Positions 30,988-39,438 of a DNA stretch of 55,284 nt are shown in pieces. Numbering within the stretch: the stretch's first letter is position 1; the number at the start of each line of letters is the position of its first letter. Source of the stretch: a virus; the IMG/VR virus record IMGVR_UViG_3300027749_003730, positions 1-55,284 of that record; one strand, written 5' to 3'. The notes under the pieces are model-generated. The model was not told where the DNA came from. It ran no database searches and saw nothing but the letters and a program-made list of their open reading frames with translations. A program made the translations under genes and the position numbers.

Positions 30988-31127
30988 TGAAAACAGATAT
31001 TGTAGAATTGACAAAAACAACAGCACAAAATATGTACGAGCTTATGATGCAATTAGCCGTACGAATCGAATCTCTTGAAAAAGAAAATGCAGATTTAAAA
31101 GAGAAATTGAAAAATGAATCTAAGTGA
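30987..31127 (+). CDS. Small coiled-coil protein (46 aa)
   Basis: The frame starts at ATG 30987 overlapping the previous stop (TAATG), with AAAGGAAA ahead. The product is a single amphipathic helix with Leu/Ile repeats (YELMMQLAVRIESLEKENADL), so it would form a coiled coil. No family is recognised. Confidence 0.55.
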   Translation: MKTDIVELTKTTAQNMYELMMQLAVRIESLEKENADLKEKLKNESK

Positions 31128-31398
31128 AAAAAATACTAGGCTGTTTAAAAAATGGCTTAAGAGTCATTTGCGAATGGGATCAGTCACTGTAGTCTTTACT
31201 AAAAAGGATGGTACAGAGCGGGTTATGAAATGCACCACTGATCCTACTATTATCATGTTCAAAGATCCTTCGAGTGTAGAAGTCAATGAGACTACCCGCA
31301 AGATTAATGAAGGCATTATGCCAGTATATGATTTGGAAGCTAATGCTTGGAAAAGTTTTCGCTGGGACAGTATTAAACAAGTGAGATTTGAACTATGA
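31114..31398 (+). CDS. SH3-like beta-barrel protein (DUF2693-like)
   Basis: In this 94-residue protein, VTVVFTKKDGTERVMKCTTDPT (about 23-44) and the late VYDLEANAWKSFRWDSIKQV (about 71-90) match the SH3-beta-barrel phage family that includes DUF2693. It is often found as a single-domain protein near replication or host-takeover genes, function unknown. It overlaps the coiled-coil gene by 14 bases. Confidence 0.65.
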   Translation: MNLSEKNTRLFKKWLKSHLRMGSVTVVFTKKDGTERVMKCTTDPTIIMFKDPSSVEVNETTRKINEGIMPVYDLEANAWKSFRWDSIKQVRFEL

Positions 31399-31625
31399 GA
31401 CAACTAGTAGAAGATACCTGCGAAGTATTATGTGAAGACAACGGCCGCAAAATGGTTGCAGATCTTTTGAGTTTTCGAGAACACGATCATCTTGCAGTTA
31501 GTATTGAAAAACAGTTAAAATTAGAGATGCGGTGGAACGGTCAAATATACGAAGGTAGAATAGGATCAAAGACTTTTACCTCAGACGGACCATTGGTTCG
31601 AAACTACAAACAAGGCAGAAAATGA
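31395..31625 (+). CDS. Small hypothetical protein (76 aa)
   Basis: This 76-residue protein has a cysteine-containing N-terminus (MRQLVEDTCEVLCEDNGRKM) and a basic tail. It overlaps the SH3-like gene by four bases and the next gene by four. No family is recognised. It is kept as real because it fills the operon exactly. Confidence 0.55.
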   Translation: MRQLVEDTCEVLCEDNGRKMVADLLSFREHDHLAVSIEKQLKLEMRWNGQIYEGRIGSKTFTSDGPLVRNYKQGRK

Positions 31626-32047
31626 AAATTGGACTAAGTTATAGTCGTTGCATTTTAGACATTGTTGAAGGTCGCGTAGATATTAACGATGTACTAGTAT
31701 TGATTACTCGTACAGATTTTGATCCACGAGATGATGAACAATGGTCGGGTATTTGGTCAGGATACTGTTTGGGTGGCTTGAGTAATCCAGAATGGGGCCA
31801 TTATGACTTTAACAGTAAAGACGACGAGGACAAATTCCGTAGTGTGAGCATTATGCTTTACGCCGATGGCAAGATGCATCAGCCGCGGCAGTTCGGTGCA
31901 CATCCTAGACGCAGACCAGAATTTTGGTTAGAGACAGTTCTTCCAACTGAAGAACTAGAAAACAATCCTGCGGCTAAACTTGCTTGGGAAAAGTTTCAAA
32001 CAGTTGCTAGTCTAACAAACGTAAATTTAGACAAGGACTATCAATGA
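31622..32047 (+). CDS. Hypothetical phage protein (141 aa)
   Basis: This protein has an acidic middle (YDFNSKDDEDKFRSVSIML) followed by a basic His-rich stretch (KMHQPRQFGAHPRRRPEFW). The start MKIGLSYSRCILDIVEGRVD is reminiscent of other phage proteins of unknown role. Overlaps of four bases at each end tie it to the same transcript. Confidence 0.55.
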   Translation: MKIGLSYSRCILDIVEGRVDINDVLVLITRTDFDPRDDEQWSGIWSGYCLGGLSNPEWGHYDFNSKDDEDKFRSVSIMLYADGKMHQPRQFGAHPRRRPEFWLETVLPTEELENNPAAKLAWEKFQTVASLTNVNLDKDYQ

Positions 32048-32487
32048 TTAAAGAATTTATTAATATTGTAGAATCAATGGACGGCATTACAGATGCTTGG
32101 TTCAAGCATGGGGGATTTGAAACATATAAGAAGCCTGCTAAAGAGCATTATGAAATTGCAGATGCGCCCGGTACTATTGAAACATTAGAAGGACCTGTTA
32201 AGTATCCTGCGGGCTATGTTATTATGACTGGGCCAAAGGGTGAACAATATCCTATTAGTCCAGAAAAGTTTAACGACCTTAAAGATGATCACGGTGATGG
32301 CATTTGCACCCCAAAGAAGATTATCAAAATGGCTAAGTTAGCAGATCATTCCGGATCAGTTGACACCAGCTGGGGCGAGAAGCTACACTATAATACAGGT
32401 GAAGATGTTATTGTACGCCACGGTCATAATGACTACGGTGTTGTGAAAAAAGATATCTTTGCCCAAACTTACTCACAAGGAAAATAA
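32044..32487 (+). CDS. PGDYG-domain-like protein (147 aa)
   Basis: The C-terminal half resembles the PGDYG domain: [25 protein letters not shown] (about 118-142) has the GD/DYG and F-x-x-TY signature. The N-terminal half is unknown ([18 protein letters not shown]). These proteins are linked to phosphoester and modified-nucleotide pathways in other organisms, but the function is uncertain. The stop and the ClpP start overlap by one base. Confidence 0.5.
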   Translation: MIKEFINIVESMDGITDAWFKHGGFETYKKPAKEHYEIADAPGTIETLEGPVKYPAGYVIMTGPKGEQYPISPEKFNDLKDDHGDGICTPKKIIKMAKLADHSGSVDTSWGEKLHYNTGEDVIVRHGHNDYGVVKKDIFAQTYSQGK

Positions 32488-33077
32488 TGCCAAATTTAAT
32501 ACCAATGGTAATCGAGCAAGAAGCTCGCGGAGAACGCAGTTATGACATCTACAGTCGACTACTCAAAGATCGTATTGTTATGTTAGACACAGATGTTAAC
32601 GAGCATACTGCCAGTTTACTTGTAGCTCAGTTATTATTTTTAGAAAGTCAAGGCAACGAAGACATTACATTCTTTATCAACAGTCCTGGTGGTGTTGTCA
32701 CCGCCGGCATGGCCATTTACGATACTATGCAATTTATCAAACCTGACGTATCTACAATCGTCATGGGTCAAGCCTGTAGTATGGGAAGTCTGCTTGCTAC
32801 TGCTGGTGCTCCTGGCAAGCGTAAAATGCTACCAAGCGCAAGGCACATGATACATCAGCCCTCGGGCGGTGCGGGCGGACAAGCTACTGACATGGAAATC
32901 CAAGTAAAAGAGATCCTAAAAATGAAGCAAAGCCTAACTCAAATCTACGTTAATCATAATAGTAAGGGTAAGACTTTTGAAGAGTTTCATAACGCCATGG
33001 AACGAGATAATTTCATGAGTGCTCAAGAAGCATTAGATTTTGGGTTAATCGACGAAATTATAACAAAACGCCCATGA
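32487..33077 (+). CDS. clpP: ClpP-like ATP-dependent protease proteolytic subunit
   Basis: This 196-residue protein is a typical ClpP with its catalytic triad: S98 in [11 protein letters not shown]123 in [10 protein letters not shown] and D174 in MERDNFMSA. The N-terminal [20 protein letters not shown] is the usual pore-loop start. A phage-encoded ClpP may pair with the host Clp ATPase to degrade host factors or process virion proteins. No ClpX or ClpA gene is in view. It sits in a long run of overlapping takeover genes, four bases before a 2OG-type gene. Confidence 0.93.
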   Translation: MPNLIPMVIEQEARGERSYDIYSRLLKDRIVMLDTDVNEHTASLLVAQLLFLESQGNEDITFFINSPGGVVTAGMAIYDTMQFIKPDVSTIVMGQACSMGSLLATAGAPGKRKMLPSARHMIHQPSGGAGGQATDMEIQVKEILKMKQSLTQIYVNHNSKGKTFEEFHNAMERDNFMSAQEALDFGLIDEIITKRP

Positions 33078-33667
33078 TAAATGATATTATTGTAGTTGAC
33101 GATGCTGTATCAAAATCGTATCAAGACTTAATCGAAAATACTATTGTTCACAATAGAGAGTTTCCTTGGTTTTTTACTCCGGCAGTCACTGGAAGCAAAA
33201 TGTTTAACGATGACGAGTTAAACAAAAAAGATACTCCAGGATGGGCGCATAAGTTTTTTGATCACGAATTAAAAGGTCCAACAAGCTCAATTGCTGATAT
33301 GTTAATACCAATAGTACATGAGGCATGTGGAAAAATTGGATTCTACCCTAAAGAACTATTGCATGGTCGGGTATTTTCATTAATGCCAAAGCTCAATAAG
33401 GGTCGAAATGTATGGCATGTGGATATAATGCATCCTCATTTAGTTTGTATTTACTATGTGTGTGATGCTACCGGACCTACAGTAATTTCCTCAGAATCTG
33501 CTGAAACACATCAGCGACAGTTTATAGATAGAGATGTTGATCTTGCAGTGGCAAAAACCGTAGAGCCTAAAAAAGGACGAGCAGTATTGTTTGATGGTAG
33601 ATTTTATCATATGTCAACTAATCCAGATGACGATAGACGTGTTATTATAAACTTTGATGTTATATAG
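33074..33667 (+). CDS. 2OG-Fe(II) oxygenase, prolyl-4-hydroxylase-like
   Basis: In this 197-residue protein, [16 protein letters not shown] gives the H-x-D ligand pair (about H115/D117). [17 protein letters not shown] gives the distal histidine (about 179), and RRVIINFDV ends with the 2-oxoglutarate arginine. The pattern is that of P4H-type enzymes that hydroxylate proteins or small molecules. It overlaps the ClpP gene by four bases, the only DSBH gene embedded in the takeover run. Confidence 0.72.
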   Translation: MINDIIVVDDAVSKSYQDLIENTIVHNREFPWFFTPAVTGSKMFNDDELNKKDTPGWAHKFFDHELKGPTSSIADMLIPIVHEACGKIGFYPKELLHGRVFSLMPKLNKGRNVWHVDIMHPHLVCIYYVCDATGPTVISSESAETHQRQFIDRDVDLAVAKTVEPKKGRAVLFDGRFYHMSTNPDDDRRVIINFDVI

Positions 33668-33730
33668 CAATAAAGTGCGCAGTTAATGGACATGGATACG
33701 ACACTTAAATATGTATAATAGGAGAGTGCT

Positions 33731-34456
33731 GTGTCAAAGAAACCATTTAACTGGTCGTTGTTAGACAGAGAAAACCTGTACACTATGATGTACGAGTTAA
33801 AGCCTTTTGTAGTGGGTAAACGCCTTGCCATTAAAACCTTACAAAAACTACTGAGTACTCACCTTAAATGGCATCTTCCTATTAGAGTTAGATTACAGCG
33901 CGATTCAAAACACGACAAGGGAGTTGTTTACATAGGCGGTGTATACTATGCAGACTACGATCAAGAAGGATATAGACAGATTGAAGTAAATTTTAGCTAT
34001 AAGTCTACCAGTGCTGAAATTAAACTTTCAGACAGCCGTTGGGATAGAATGTGTAGATTGTTTGCAGATACTATCCTACACGAAATCATACACATGAGAC
34101 AATATCGTACTAGAGAATTTAAACAGATTCTGGGATATGAAAGTACAGCATATTACGCTAGGGATCGCAGAGAGCAAGAGTATTACGGCCATAAAGATGA
34201 AATGGGCGCATTTGCATTTAATATTGCCTGTGAGCTAAATGATAAATTTGGCAACAATTTTGATGCAGCCAAACAATATCTGGATAGTAATCTAGCCAAA
34301 CGTTCCAAAAAATCCTGCTGGTATAAGTATATGAAGGCATTTGATTGGAACCATAAACATCCAGTCATACGCTCAATGAAAAAGAAAATTGTCCGAAATC
34401 TGCCATATGCCCAACTTGGAAAGCCATTTAAAACACCAGACTACTTGACATACTGA
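33731..34456 (+). CDS. HExxH zincin-like metallopeptidase domain protein (copy 2)
   Basis: This 241-residue protein starts at GTG (33731) with TAGGAG before it. DTILHEIIHMRQYR gives the zinc motif HEIIH (H117-E118-H121), and DEMGAFAFNIACEL may give the third ligand. It shares this order with 27414-28076. A TATAAT box at 33714-33719 without a good -35 box may drive it. The substrate is unknown. Confidence 0.65.
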   Translation: MSKKPFNWSLLDRENLYTMMYELKPFVVGKRLAIKTLQKLLSTHLKWHLPIRVRLQRDSKHDKGVVYIGGVYYADYDQEGYRQIEVNFSYKSTSAEIKLSDSRWDRMCRLFADTILHEIIHMRQYRTREFKQILGYESTAYYARDRREQEYYGHKDEMGAFAFNIACELNDKFGNNFDAAKQYLDSNLAKRSKKSCWYKYMKAFDWNHKHPVIRSMKKKIVRNLPYAQLGKPFKTPDYLTY

Positions 34457-34473
34457 TAATTACGTTGTATAAT
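34445..34473 (+). promoter_or_regulatory. Sigma-70 promoter for the DNA ligase gene
   Basis: TTGACA (34445-34450), 17 bases, then TATAAT (34468-34473). An ATAGGAG ribosome binding site and ATG follow within 32 bases. The -35 box lies within the end of the previous gene. Confidence 0.85.
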
Positions 34474-34504
34474 ACAAACTATACAATTAATCATAGGAGT
34501 CAAA

Positions 34505-35833
34505 ATGAGCGATCCCTGCTACAGCGTTATTTCCTCGTTAGAGGATCATCCTAGTCGTTTGAACAAAGAAGCTATTGTTTTGGCTCAGGCCGAAGCTGGC
34601 AATAGTGAATTCTTTCACGGCGCACGTCTTGCTCTAGACCCCATGATAACATTTGGATTGAAACAAATTCCGGAGAAAAAAGATGAAGATGGTCCTGGCT
34701 TGGATTGGGATAGTTTTAGCCTCATTATCACTGGCTTTGTTAATCGCTCACTCACAGGCAATCTTGCCCGTGACACAGTTGCTAAGATGATGGAGAGTGC
34801 CACTAAGGCACAGTGGAATGGTTGGTATCGACGAATACTGATCAAAGATCTGCGTTGCGGCACCAGTGATAAAACAATTAATAAAGTAGTAGAGAAGAAA
34901 TATGTCGACTATGCTATTCCTGTATTTGGTTGTCAGCTTGCTCACGATAGTGCTAATCATGAGTCTAAGGTCACAGGAAAGAAACTCATCGAAGTCAAAC
35001 TCGATGGCGTTCGCGTTATCACTATTGTACGTAGCGATGGTCGGGTGGATATGTTCAGTCGTAATGGTAAAGAACTTGCTAACTTCCCTCACATAGCAGA
35101 ACAGATTAGTCGTGTAGTTAAAGCAAAGGCTACAAGCAAAGATATGGACTTGATTTTGGATGGCGAGATTATGTCGTCTAGTTTCCAAGACTTGATGAAA
35201 CAAGTACACCGCAAGGACAATGTAGAAGCAGGCGATGCTGTACTTAACTTGTTTGATGTACTGCCGTTGGAAGATTTCGAAAAAGGTATCTATAATAAAA
35301 CTCAGAGCGTTCGTAGTAGCATGGTCAAGTTTTGGGTGGAACAGAATCAAGACATGTTGCCTAATGTGACTTGTCTAGCTAATGAATTAGTCGACTTGGA
35401 TACAACCGAAGGTCAGTTGCGTTTCAAAGAAATTAACGCACAGGCTATTGTTGGTGGATACGAAGGGATTATGATCAAAGATCCAGAAGCTCCTTACGAA
35501 TGTAAACGTAGTGTAGCATGGCTTAAATTAAAACCGTTTATTGAAGTATCGTTGGAGGTACAAAATGTTGAAGAAGGCACTGGAAGAAATTTGGATAGAC
35601 TTGGAGCTCTTGTTTGCTCCGGCAACGATGACGGGAAGTCAATCGATGTCAATGTTGGTAGTGGCTTTAGCGATAATGATAGAATTGAGTTTTGGAATAA
35701 CCGTGATAATCTTATTGGCCAGATTGTTGAAGTCCGTGCTGATGCCGTGACCCAAAATCAAGACGGTACATACAGTTTGCGATTTCCTCGGTTTAAAGGA
35801 TTCCGCGGATTTATCAAAGGAGAAAAAATATGA
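34505..35833 (+). CDS. ATP-dependent DNA ligase
   Basis: This 442-residue protein has the nucleotidyl-transferase motif I KLDGVRV with the adenylated lysine K165, motif III FDVLPLE, motif IV EGIMIKDP and motif V AWLKLKP, in the right order. An N-terminal DNA-binding domain (about 1-140) is present as in larger ATP ligases. The oligonucleotide-binding domain follows in the last 110 residues. It seals nicks in replication and repair. Its own promoter suggests early or middle expression. The size and motif layout resemble T4-type ligases more than the small T7-type. Confidence 0.93.
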   Translation: MSDPCYSVISSLEDHPSRLNKEAIVLAQAEAGNSEFFHGARLALDPMITFGLKQIPEKKDEDGPGLDWDSFSLIITGFVNRSLTGNLARDTVAKMMESATKAQWNGWYRRILIKDLRCGTSDKTINKVVEKKYVDYAIPVFGCQLAHDSANHESKVTGKKLIEVKLDGVRVITIVRSDGRVDMFSRNGKELANFPHIAEQISRVVKAKATSKDMDLILDGEIMSSSFQDLMKQVHRKDNVEAGDAVLNLFDVLPLEDFEKGIYNKTQSVRSSMVKFWVEQNQDMLPNVTCLANELVDLDTTEGQLRFKEINAQAIVGGYEGIMIKDPEAPYECKRSVAWLKLKPFIEVSLEVQNVEEGTGRNLDRLGALVCSGNDDGKSIDVNVGSGFSDNDRIEFWNNRDNLIGQIVEVRADAVTQNQDGTYSLRFPRFKGFRGFIKGEKI

Positions 35834-36033
35834 TTGTAAATGTAGTAGAAGGTCAAGTGTGGTCTGCAGTCGACGGTACAAGATTTAGAGTTATTAAACA
35901 AATAAACATGTACGGAAAAGACTGGGCATACTATGTTAATGAAGAAACCGGTAAGGAATATTCTTGTTGGGTAGAGAGCTTTGTTAGTCGTTTTAGACCG
36001 CACTTAAATAATCAATATAATAAAGGAGAATAA
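35830..36033 (+). CDS. Small hypothetical protein (67 aa)
   Basis: This 67-residue protein overlaps the ligase stop by four bases. VEGQVWSAVDGTRFRVIKQI suggests a small beta-barrel, with several aromatic residues in the middle (YGKDWAYYVNEETGKEYSCW). No family is recognised. It ends one base before the membrane protein, with AAAGGAG serving the latter. Confidence 0.6.
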   Translation: MIVNVVEGQVWSAVDGTRFRVIKQINMYGKDWAYYVNEETGKEYSCWVESFVSRFRPHLNNQYNKGE

Positions 36034-36034
36034 T

Positions 36035-36724
36035 ATGTTTGGAACAAGTTATACAGGCGGAATGTCATATCGTTCTGCTAGTGAGATTAATTCAGCAATG
36101 GGTCGTGTCTACGGACACATGAGTTTGGCTGTTATTGTATCAATGATTGTCAGCTACTTCGTAGGCACTAGCCCAGAGTTGTTAGCTTTCTTTTTTACAG
36201 GTGTAATGAAGTGGATTGTGATTTTCTCTCCACTTGCGGCAATCTTTGGTGTTATGATGGTACTAGCCAATAATCCTAGCAAGAGTATAGCACAACTATG
36301 CTTACACGGTTTTGCGGCACTAATGGGCCTGAGCTTTGCTACTATCTTTGCGGTGTTCACTATGGGCAGTATTGTGTCAGCATTTATGGGTGCGGCTATT
36401 CTGTTTGGTGTGATGAGTGGATATGGGTATTTTACTAAACAGAGTCTAGACAGTCTAGGCAAGTTTATGTTTGTGGGATTGATTGCGATCATCATTGCCA
36501 GTATTGTTAACATCTTTATTGGTAGTACAGTTATGCAAATGGTTATCTCAGCATTAGCAATTATTATCTTTCTTGGATTGACTGCCTATGACACCCAAAA
36601 GATACGTGAAGAACTCAGCATAGAAACTAGTGATAGTGCAGAAGTTCGTGGTGCTCTAACGCTTTATATGGACTTTATTAACTTGTTTATTAACTTACTA
36701 CAATTATTTGGCGATAGAAAATAA
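36035..36724 (+). CDS. Bax inhibitor-1/YccA-family membrane protein
   Basis: This 229-residue protein has seven hydrophobic segments and family-like motifs: GYFTKQSLDSLGKFMF (about 128-143) and LGLTAYDTQKIREE (about 180-193). The YDTQ segment near the last helices is diagnostic. Bacterial YccA binds and inhibits the FtsH protease, so the phage protein may protect phage proteins from proteolysis or prevent early lysis. Its ATG lies one base after the preceding stop, and it overlaps the halogenase start by one base. Confidence 0.88.
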   Translation: MFGTSYTGGMSYRSASEINSAMGRVYGHMSLAVIVSMIVSYFVGTSPELLAFFFTGVMKWIVIFSPLAAIFGVMMVLANNPSKSIAQLCLHGFAALMGLSFATIFAVFTMGSIVSAFMGAAILFGVMSGYGYFTKQSLDSLGKFMFVGLIAIIIASIVNIFIGSTVMQMVISALAIIIFLGLTAYDTQKIREELSIETSDSAEVRGALTLYMDFINLFINLLQLFGDRK

Positions 36725-37887
36725 TGATTAAGATAGCTGTTATAGGAACCGGTACAGTCGGGTTAATGTCATTATCTCATCTGCTGGCTTGGCTTCCTGA
36801 AGACAGTCAAGTAGTATCAATATATGACCCTAATATACCTATGTTAGGTATTGGTGAAACTGGACAACCTGGGCTAGTTGAAAACTTGTTTTTCGGTACT
36901 GGATTTACAGTACTAAATGACGGACATGAATTAGATGCAACTATGAAGTTAGGTGCTACCTGGATTGATTGGAGAGAACATGAGTTTAGTCCTGCGATCC
37001 GACCTCCTGGCTATTCCATGCATTTTAATAATTTTAAATTAAAAGATTTTTGCTTTAATCGTTTCTTTGAAAAATGGAAAGATAAATTTAACATTATTGA
37101 AGGTAATGTACTAGATGTTAAGAATGTAGAAGCAGGCGCTGCTGTTAAGGTTGATAATAACGAATATCTTTTTGATTTTATTATTGACTGCCGTGGTTAT
37201 CCAGAAGAGTATACTGACGAATATGAAATGGTCAATATGCATGTTAATCATTGCTTAGGATATTTTGATCCAACGCCTGGCAACTGGAATACTACTATCA
37301 GCCAGGCTCATGAAAATGGATGGATGTTTAGATTGCCATTACAGACCAGACAAAACTGGGGATACCTGTATAATGATACTATAACTAGTAAAGATGAAGC
37401 ATTGGATAATTTTTCTCAGTTGATGAATAGAAATGCACGTGATTTAAAATTAGGTGAATTTACATTTAAACATTATAGAGCTAAACGTGTACTTGATGGT
37501 AGGATTCTTAAAAATGGTAATAGGGCAATGTTCTATGAGCCATTAGAGGCATCGGCTGGTTTTTATTATGATTTGATATTGAGATATTTTATGGATCTGT
37601 TGCATGGAAAATATAATGAGGATCAGTTTAATGCCACATTATATCTTGCAGCCGTTGATACAGAAAACTTTTTAAACTTTGTATATCACGGCGGAAGTAC
37701 CTTTAATAGTAAATTTTGGACGACGGCAAAAGAAAATGCAACCAAAGCATTAGACAATCAAAGATGGCATGAGACAATAAAATTAGTTAACAACTCAGAA
37801 ACTGATAATGATTCAGTAGCAAGATGGGCTGTTGATCATTGGAAGATGTGGGATAAGAATTTAAATTTTAAGTATTTTAAGGATTAG
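36724..37887 (+). CDS. Tryptophan-halogenase-like flavoprotein (copy 2)
   Basis: In this 387-residue protein, GTGTVG (about 8-13), GIGETGQPG (about 39-47), a GWMFRLPLQ motif near residue 200 and MFYEPLEASAG near residue 263 follow the same order as in 7548-8708. The two copies share length and plan but differ in most residues, so they probably have different substrates. The flavin is likely reduced by a host or phage reductase. The gene follows the Bax-inhibitor gene by TAATG overlap. Confidence 0.76.
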   Translation: MIKIAVIGTGTVGLMSLSHLLAWLPEDSQVVSIYDPNIPMLGIGETGQPGLVENLFFGTGFTVLNDGHELDATMKLGATWIDWREHEFSPAIRPPGYSMHFNNFKLKDFCFNRFFEKWKDKFNIIEGNVLDVKNVEAGAAVKVDNNEYLFDFIIDCRGYPEEYTDEYEMVNMHVNHCLGYFDPTPGNWNTTISQAHENGWMFRLPLQTRQNWGYLYNDTITSKDEALDNFSQLMNRNARDLKLGEFTFKHYRAKRVLDGRILKNGNRAMFYEPLEASAGFYYDLILRYFMDLLHGKYNEDQFNATLYLAAVDTENFLNFVYHGGSTFNSKFWTTAKENATKALDNQRWHETIKLVNNSETDNDSVARWAVDHWKMWDKNLNFKYFKD

Positions 37888-37888
37888 A

Positions 37889-38731
37889 ATGGCACAACAC
37901 ACACATTACTGGAGTTGTACTCCTTTTGCAGACTGGCTCCGTGGCACTAAAAAATTGAGTGCAGGCACAGCCGAAGAATGGGACGACTGGACAACTACAG
38001 CTCAAATGAAGCACAACTTCCGCTATTGGTTAGCCGAAGAAGGTCTTGGCCATCTACAAGACTTTGTTACCTGGCCAGTGAGAAAACTTTATGATATTAA
38101 GTACTATATTAACAATCGTTGGGTATCTCGTACTCATAGCCTTACTGCCCATACTCGCGATATCAAGCCTGGTAGTTGGTGTGATGTGGGTAATAGATTT
38201 CTTCCTTGCTTGTTTAATGAGCTTGTGGACTTTGTTGAAGTAGAGTCAGCTTGGATGCACATTGCTTGGGGTAGTGAAGAAGACCGTGCAAAATATTCGG
38301 CACCATTCTGGGCCACAGGTTGGTTCCGTTGGCGTACTTGGCGTTGCCCACAGGCAGGTATTGACCATTTAGATTGGGCCATGTCCTTAACTAATAACGA
38401 TTGGTGTGAACCAGATCATCCCGACTACGGCAAACCTACTAATCAAGCCGTTCGTGCAAAAGAAATCAAAGAGCTGTACACATGGTGGACCGTGACATAT
38501 CGCAATCGTCCTGATCCTTACGAAGCAAGTGGTTGGACAGAATACTGCGAAGCCAGTCGTCTAGCCAACGGTGGCAAGTTAAGTTGGTTGGGCAGTGACA
38601 AGAGTCCTGAACTTAAAGCTATGAGCGATAGGTCTCATGCCCTACTACAAGAAATTGAAGCAGCATATGAAGCAGAAGACGAAGCCATGATGATTCGTCT
38701 TATCAAGGCTAGAGATAGTCTATGGACCTAA
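37889..38731 (+). CDS. Conserved phage protein, Trp-rich (280 aa)
   Basis: This tryptophan-rich protein (about 20 Trp in 280 residues) opens HTHYWSCTPFADWLRGT. Its middle, WMHIAWGSEEDRAKYSAPFWATGW, and late QEIEAAYEAEDEAMMIRLIKAR are characteristic. Similar proteins occur in large phages without a known role. TAAGGAT precedes the start. It overlaps the 53-aa Cys-rich frame by ten bases. Confidence 0.65.
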   Translation: MAQHTHYWSCTPFADWLRGTKKLSAGTAEEWDDWTTTAQMKHNFRYWLAEEGLGHLQDFVTWPVRKLYDIKYYINNRWVSRTHSLTAHTRDIKPGSWCDVGNRFLPCLFNELVDFVEVESAWMHIAWGSEEDRAKYSAPFWATGWFRWRTWRCPQAGIDHLDWAMSLTNNDWCEPDHPDYGKPTNQAVRAKEIKELYTWWTVTYRNRPDPYEASGWTEYCEASRLANGGKLSWLGSDKSPELKAMSDRSHALLQEIEAAYEAEDEAMMIRLIKARDSLWT

Positions 38732-38883
38732 ATACACTCTGCTGTCAAGCACCAAAAAATTACTCGGAAGAGTATGATTGCTACTATTGCCAACCTTGTA
38801 ATATTTGGTTAGAGGATAAGTGTGGCGATATAGAATGTGAATTTTGTAATATTAGACCAATTACGCCAAACGATGTCAACTAA
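38722..38883 (+). CDS. Small Cys-rich (zinc-ribbon-like) protein (53 aa)
   Basis: The frame overlaps the end of the previous gene by ten bases. It contains eight cysteines, with pairs C20-x2-C23 and C39-x2-C42 spaced like a zinc ribbon. It starts MDLNTLCCQAPKNYSEEY. There is no clear ribosome binding site of its own. Translation is probably coupled to the previous gene. It may be a small metal-binding regulator. Confidence 0.5.
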   Translation: MDLNTLCCQAPKNYSEEYDCYYCQPCNIWLEDKCGDIECEFCNIRPITPNDVN

Positions 38884-38916
38884 ATCTTAGGCTACCGCGT
38901 TATATATATGTAGGGA

Positions 38917-38928
38917 TAGAAATTTCTA
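38917..38928. repeat. Perfect 12-base palindrome (operator candidate)
   Basis: TAGAAATTTCTA reads the same on both strands. It lies 25 bases before the start of the secreted Ala/Pro-rich protein. It could be a regulator-binding site or the core of a GTAG/CTAC hairpin in the transcript. Confidence 0.35.
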
Positions 38929-38953
38929 CATTAACCAAAAAGGAAACTTTATC

Positions 38954-39190
38954 ATGAAATCAACCGCAACTTTAATCGCAACCTTATTTGCCGCAACTGC
39001 TTTTGCCGCTGAGCCAGCTAAGGCACCTGCAACTCCTGCCCCAGCTACTACAGCAAGTGCTCCAGCTGTGACAGCAAGTCCTGCCCCACACAAGACTGCA
39101 AAGAAAGAGGTCGCAAAAGCTGATGCCACTAAAAGTGCGGCTCCAGCACCTGCCGCTAAGGATACCAAAACAGAAGCTGTTAAGAAGTAA
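38954..39190 (+). CDS. Secreted Ala/Pro-rich small protein (78 aa)
   Basis: A signal peptide (TLIATLFAATAFAAEP, cleavage likely after AFA, near residue 19) precedes a low-complexity tail of Ala, Pro, Thr and Lys (KAPATPAPATTASAP). AAAAAGGAAA precedes the start. No domain is present. The mature part may be periplasmic and could serve as a linker or scaffold. It resembles the protein at 39439-39696 in being small, exported and Lys-rich at the end. A palindrome lies upstream. Confidence 0.6.
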   Translation: MKSTATLIATLFAATAFAAEPAKAPATPAPATTASAPAVTASPAPHKTAKKEVAKADATKSAAPAPAAKDTKTEAVKK

Positions 39191-39206
39191 TCCACTTAGA
39201 AAATCT

Positions 39207-39395
39207 TTGATACTTGGAGGGAGCGATCCTTCCAGTACCATCGACGATGAAGATCTAATAACAAGTTATCGTCGTAGAGATTTAGACAAGTCGAAAACAA
39301 TCCAACCAGACGATGATCTTAGTGATTATGTGCTGGTTAGATTAGCAGTAGCCAGAGCACGAGCAATGGAAGCATATAGAAAAGCCCAGGCATAA
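39207..39395 (+). CDS. Small hypothetical protein (62 aa), uncertain start
   Basis: An acidic frame ends AVARARAMEAYRKAQA. The last codons and stop lie inside the terminator hairpin 39381-39408. No ATG fits: TTG at 39207 is used, although GGAGGG at 39216-39221 points to a start just beyond it. The reading frame continues upstream into the previous gene in another frame. The function is not recognised. Confidence 0.4.
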   Translation: MILGGSDPSSTIDDEDLITSYRRRDLDKSKTIQPDDDLSDYVLVRLAVARARAMEAYRKAQA

Positions 39396-39408
39396 ACTGG
39401 GCTTTTTT
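39381..39408 (+). terminator. Rho-independent terminator overlapping a stop codon
   Basis: AAAGCCCAG pairs with CTGGGCTTT over nine bases, followed by a T run. The stop codon of the small frame lies in the loop (39393-39395), so a ribosome finishing translation would cover the stem. Confidence 0.85.
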
Positions 39409-39438
39409 GTAAATACAATATCGGTAAGGAGACCAAAA

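Noticed and set aside
34748-35350. A 200-codon antisense frame within the DNA ligase gene
   Set aside because: It lies wholly inside a confident gene, has no ribosome binding site or recognisable domain, and its composition follows from the opposite strand.
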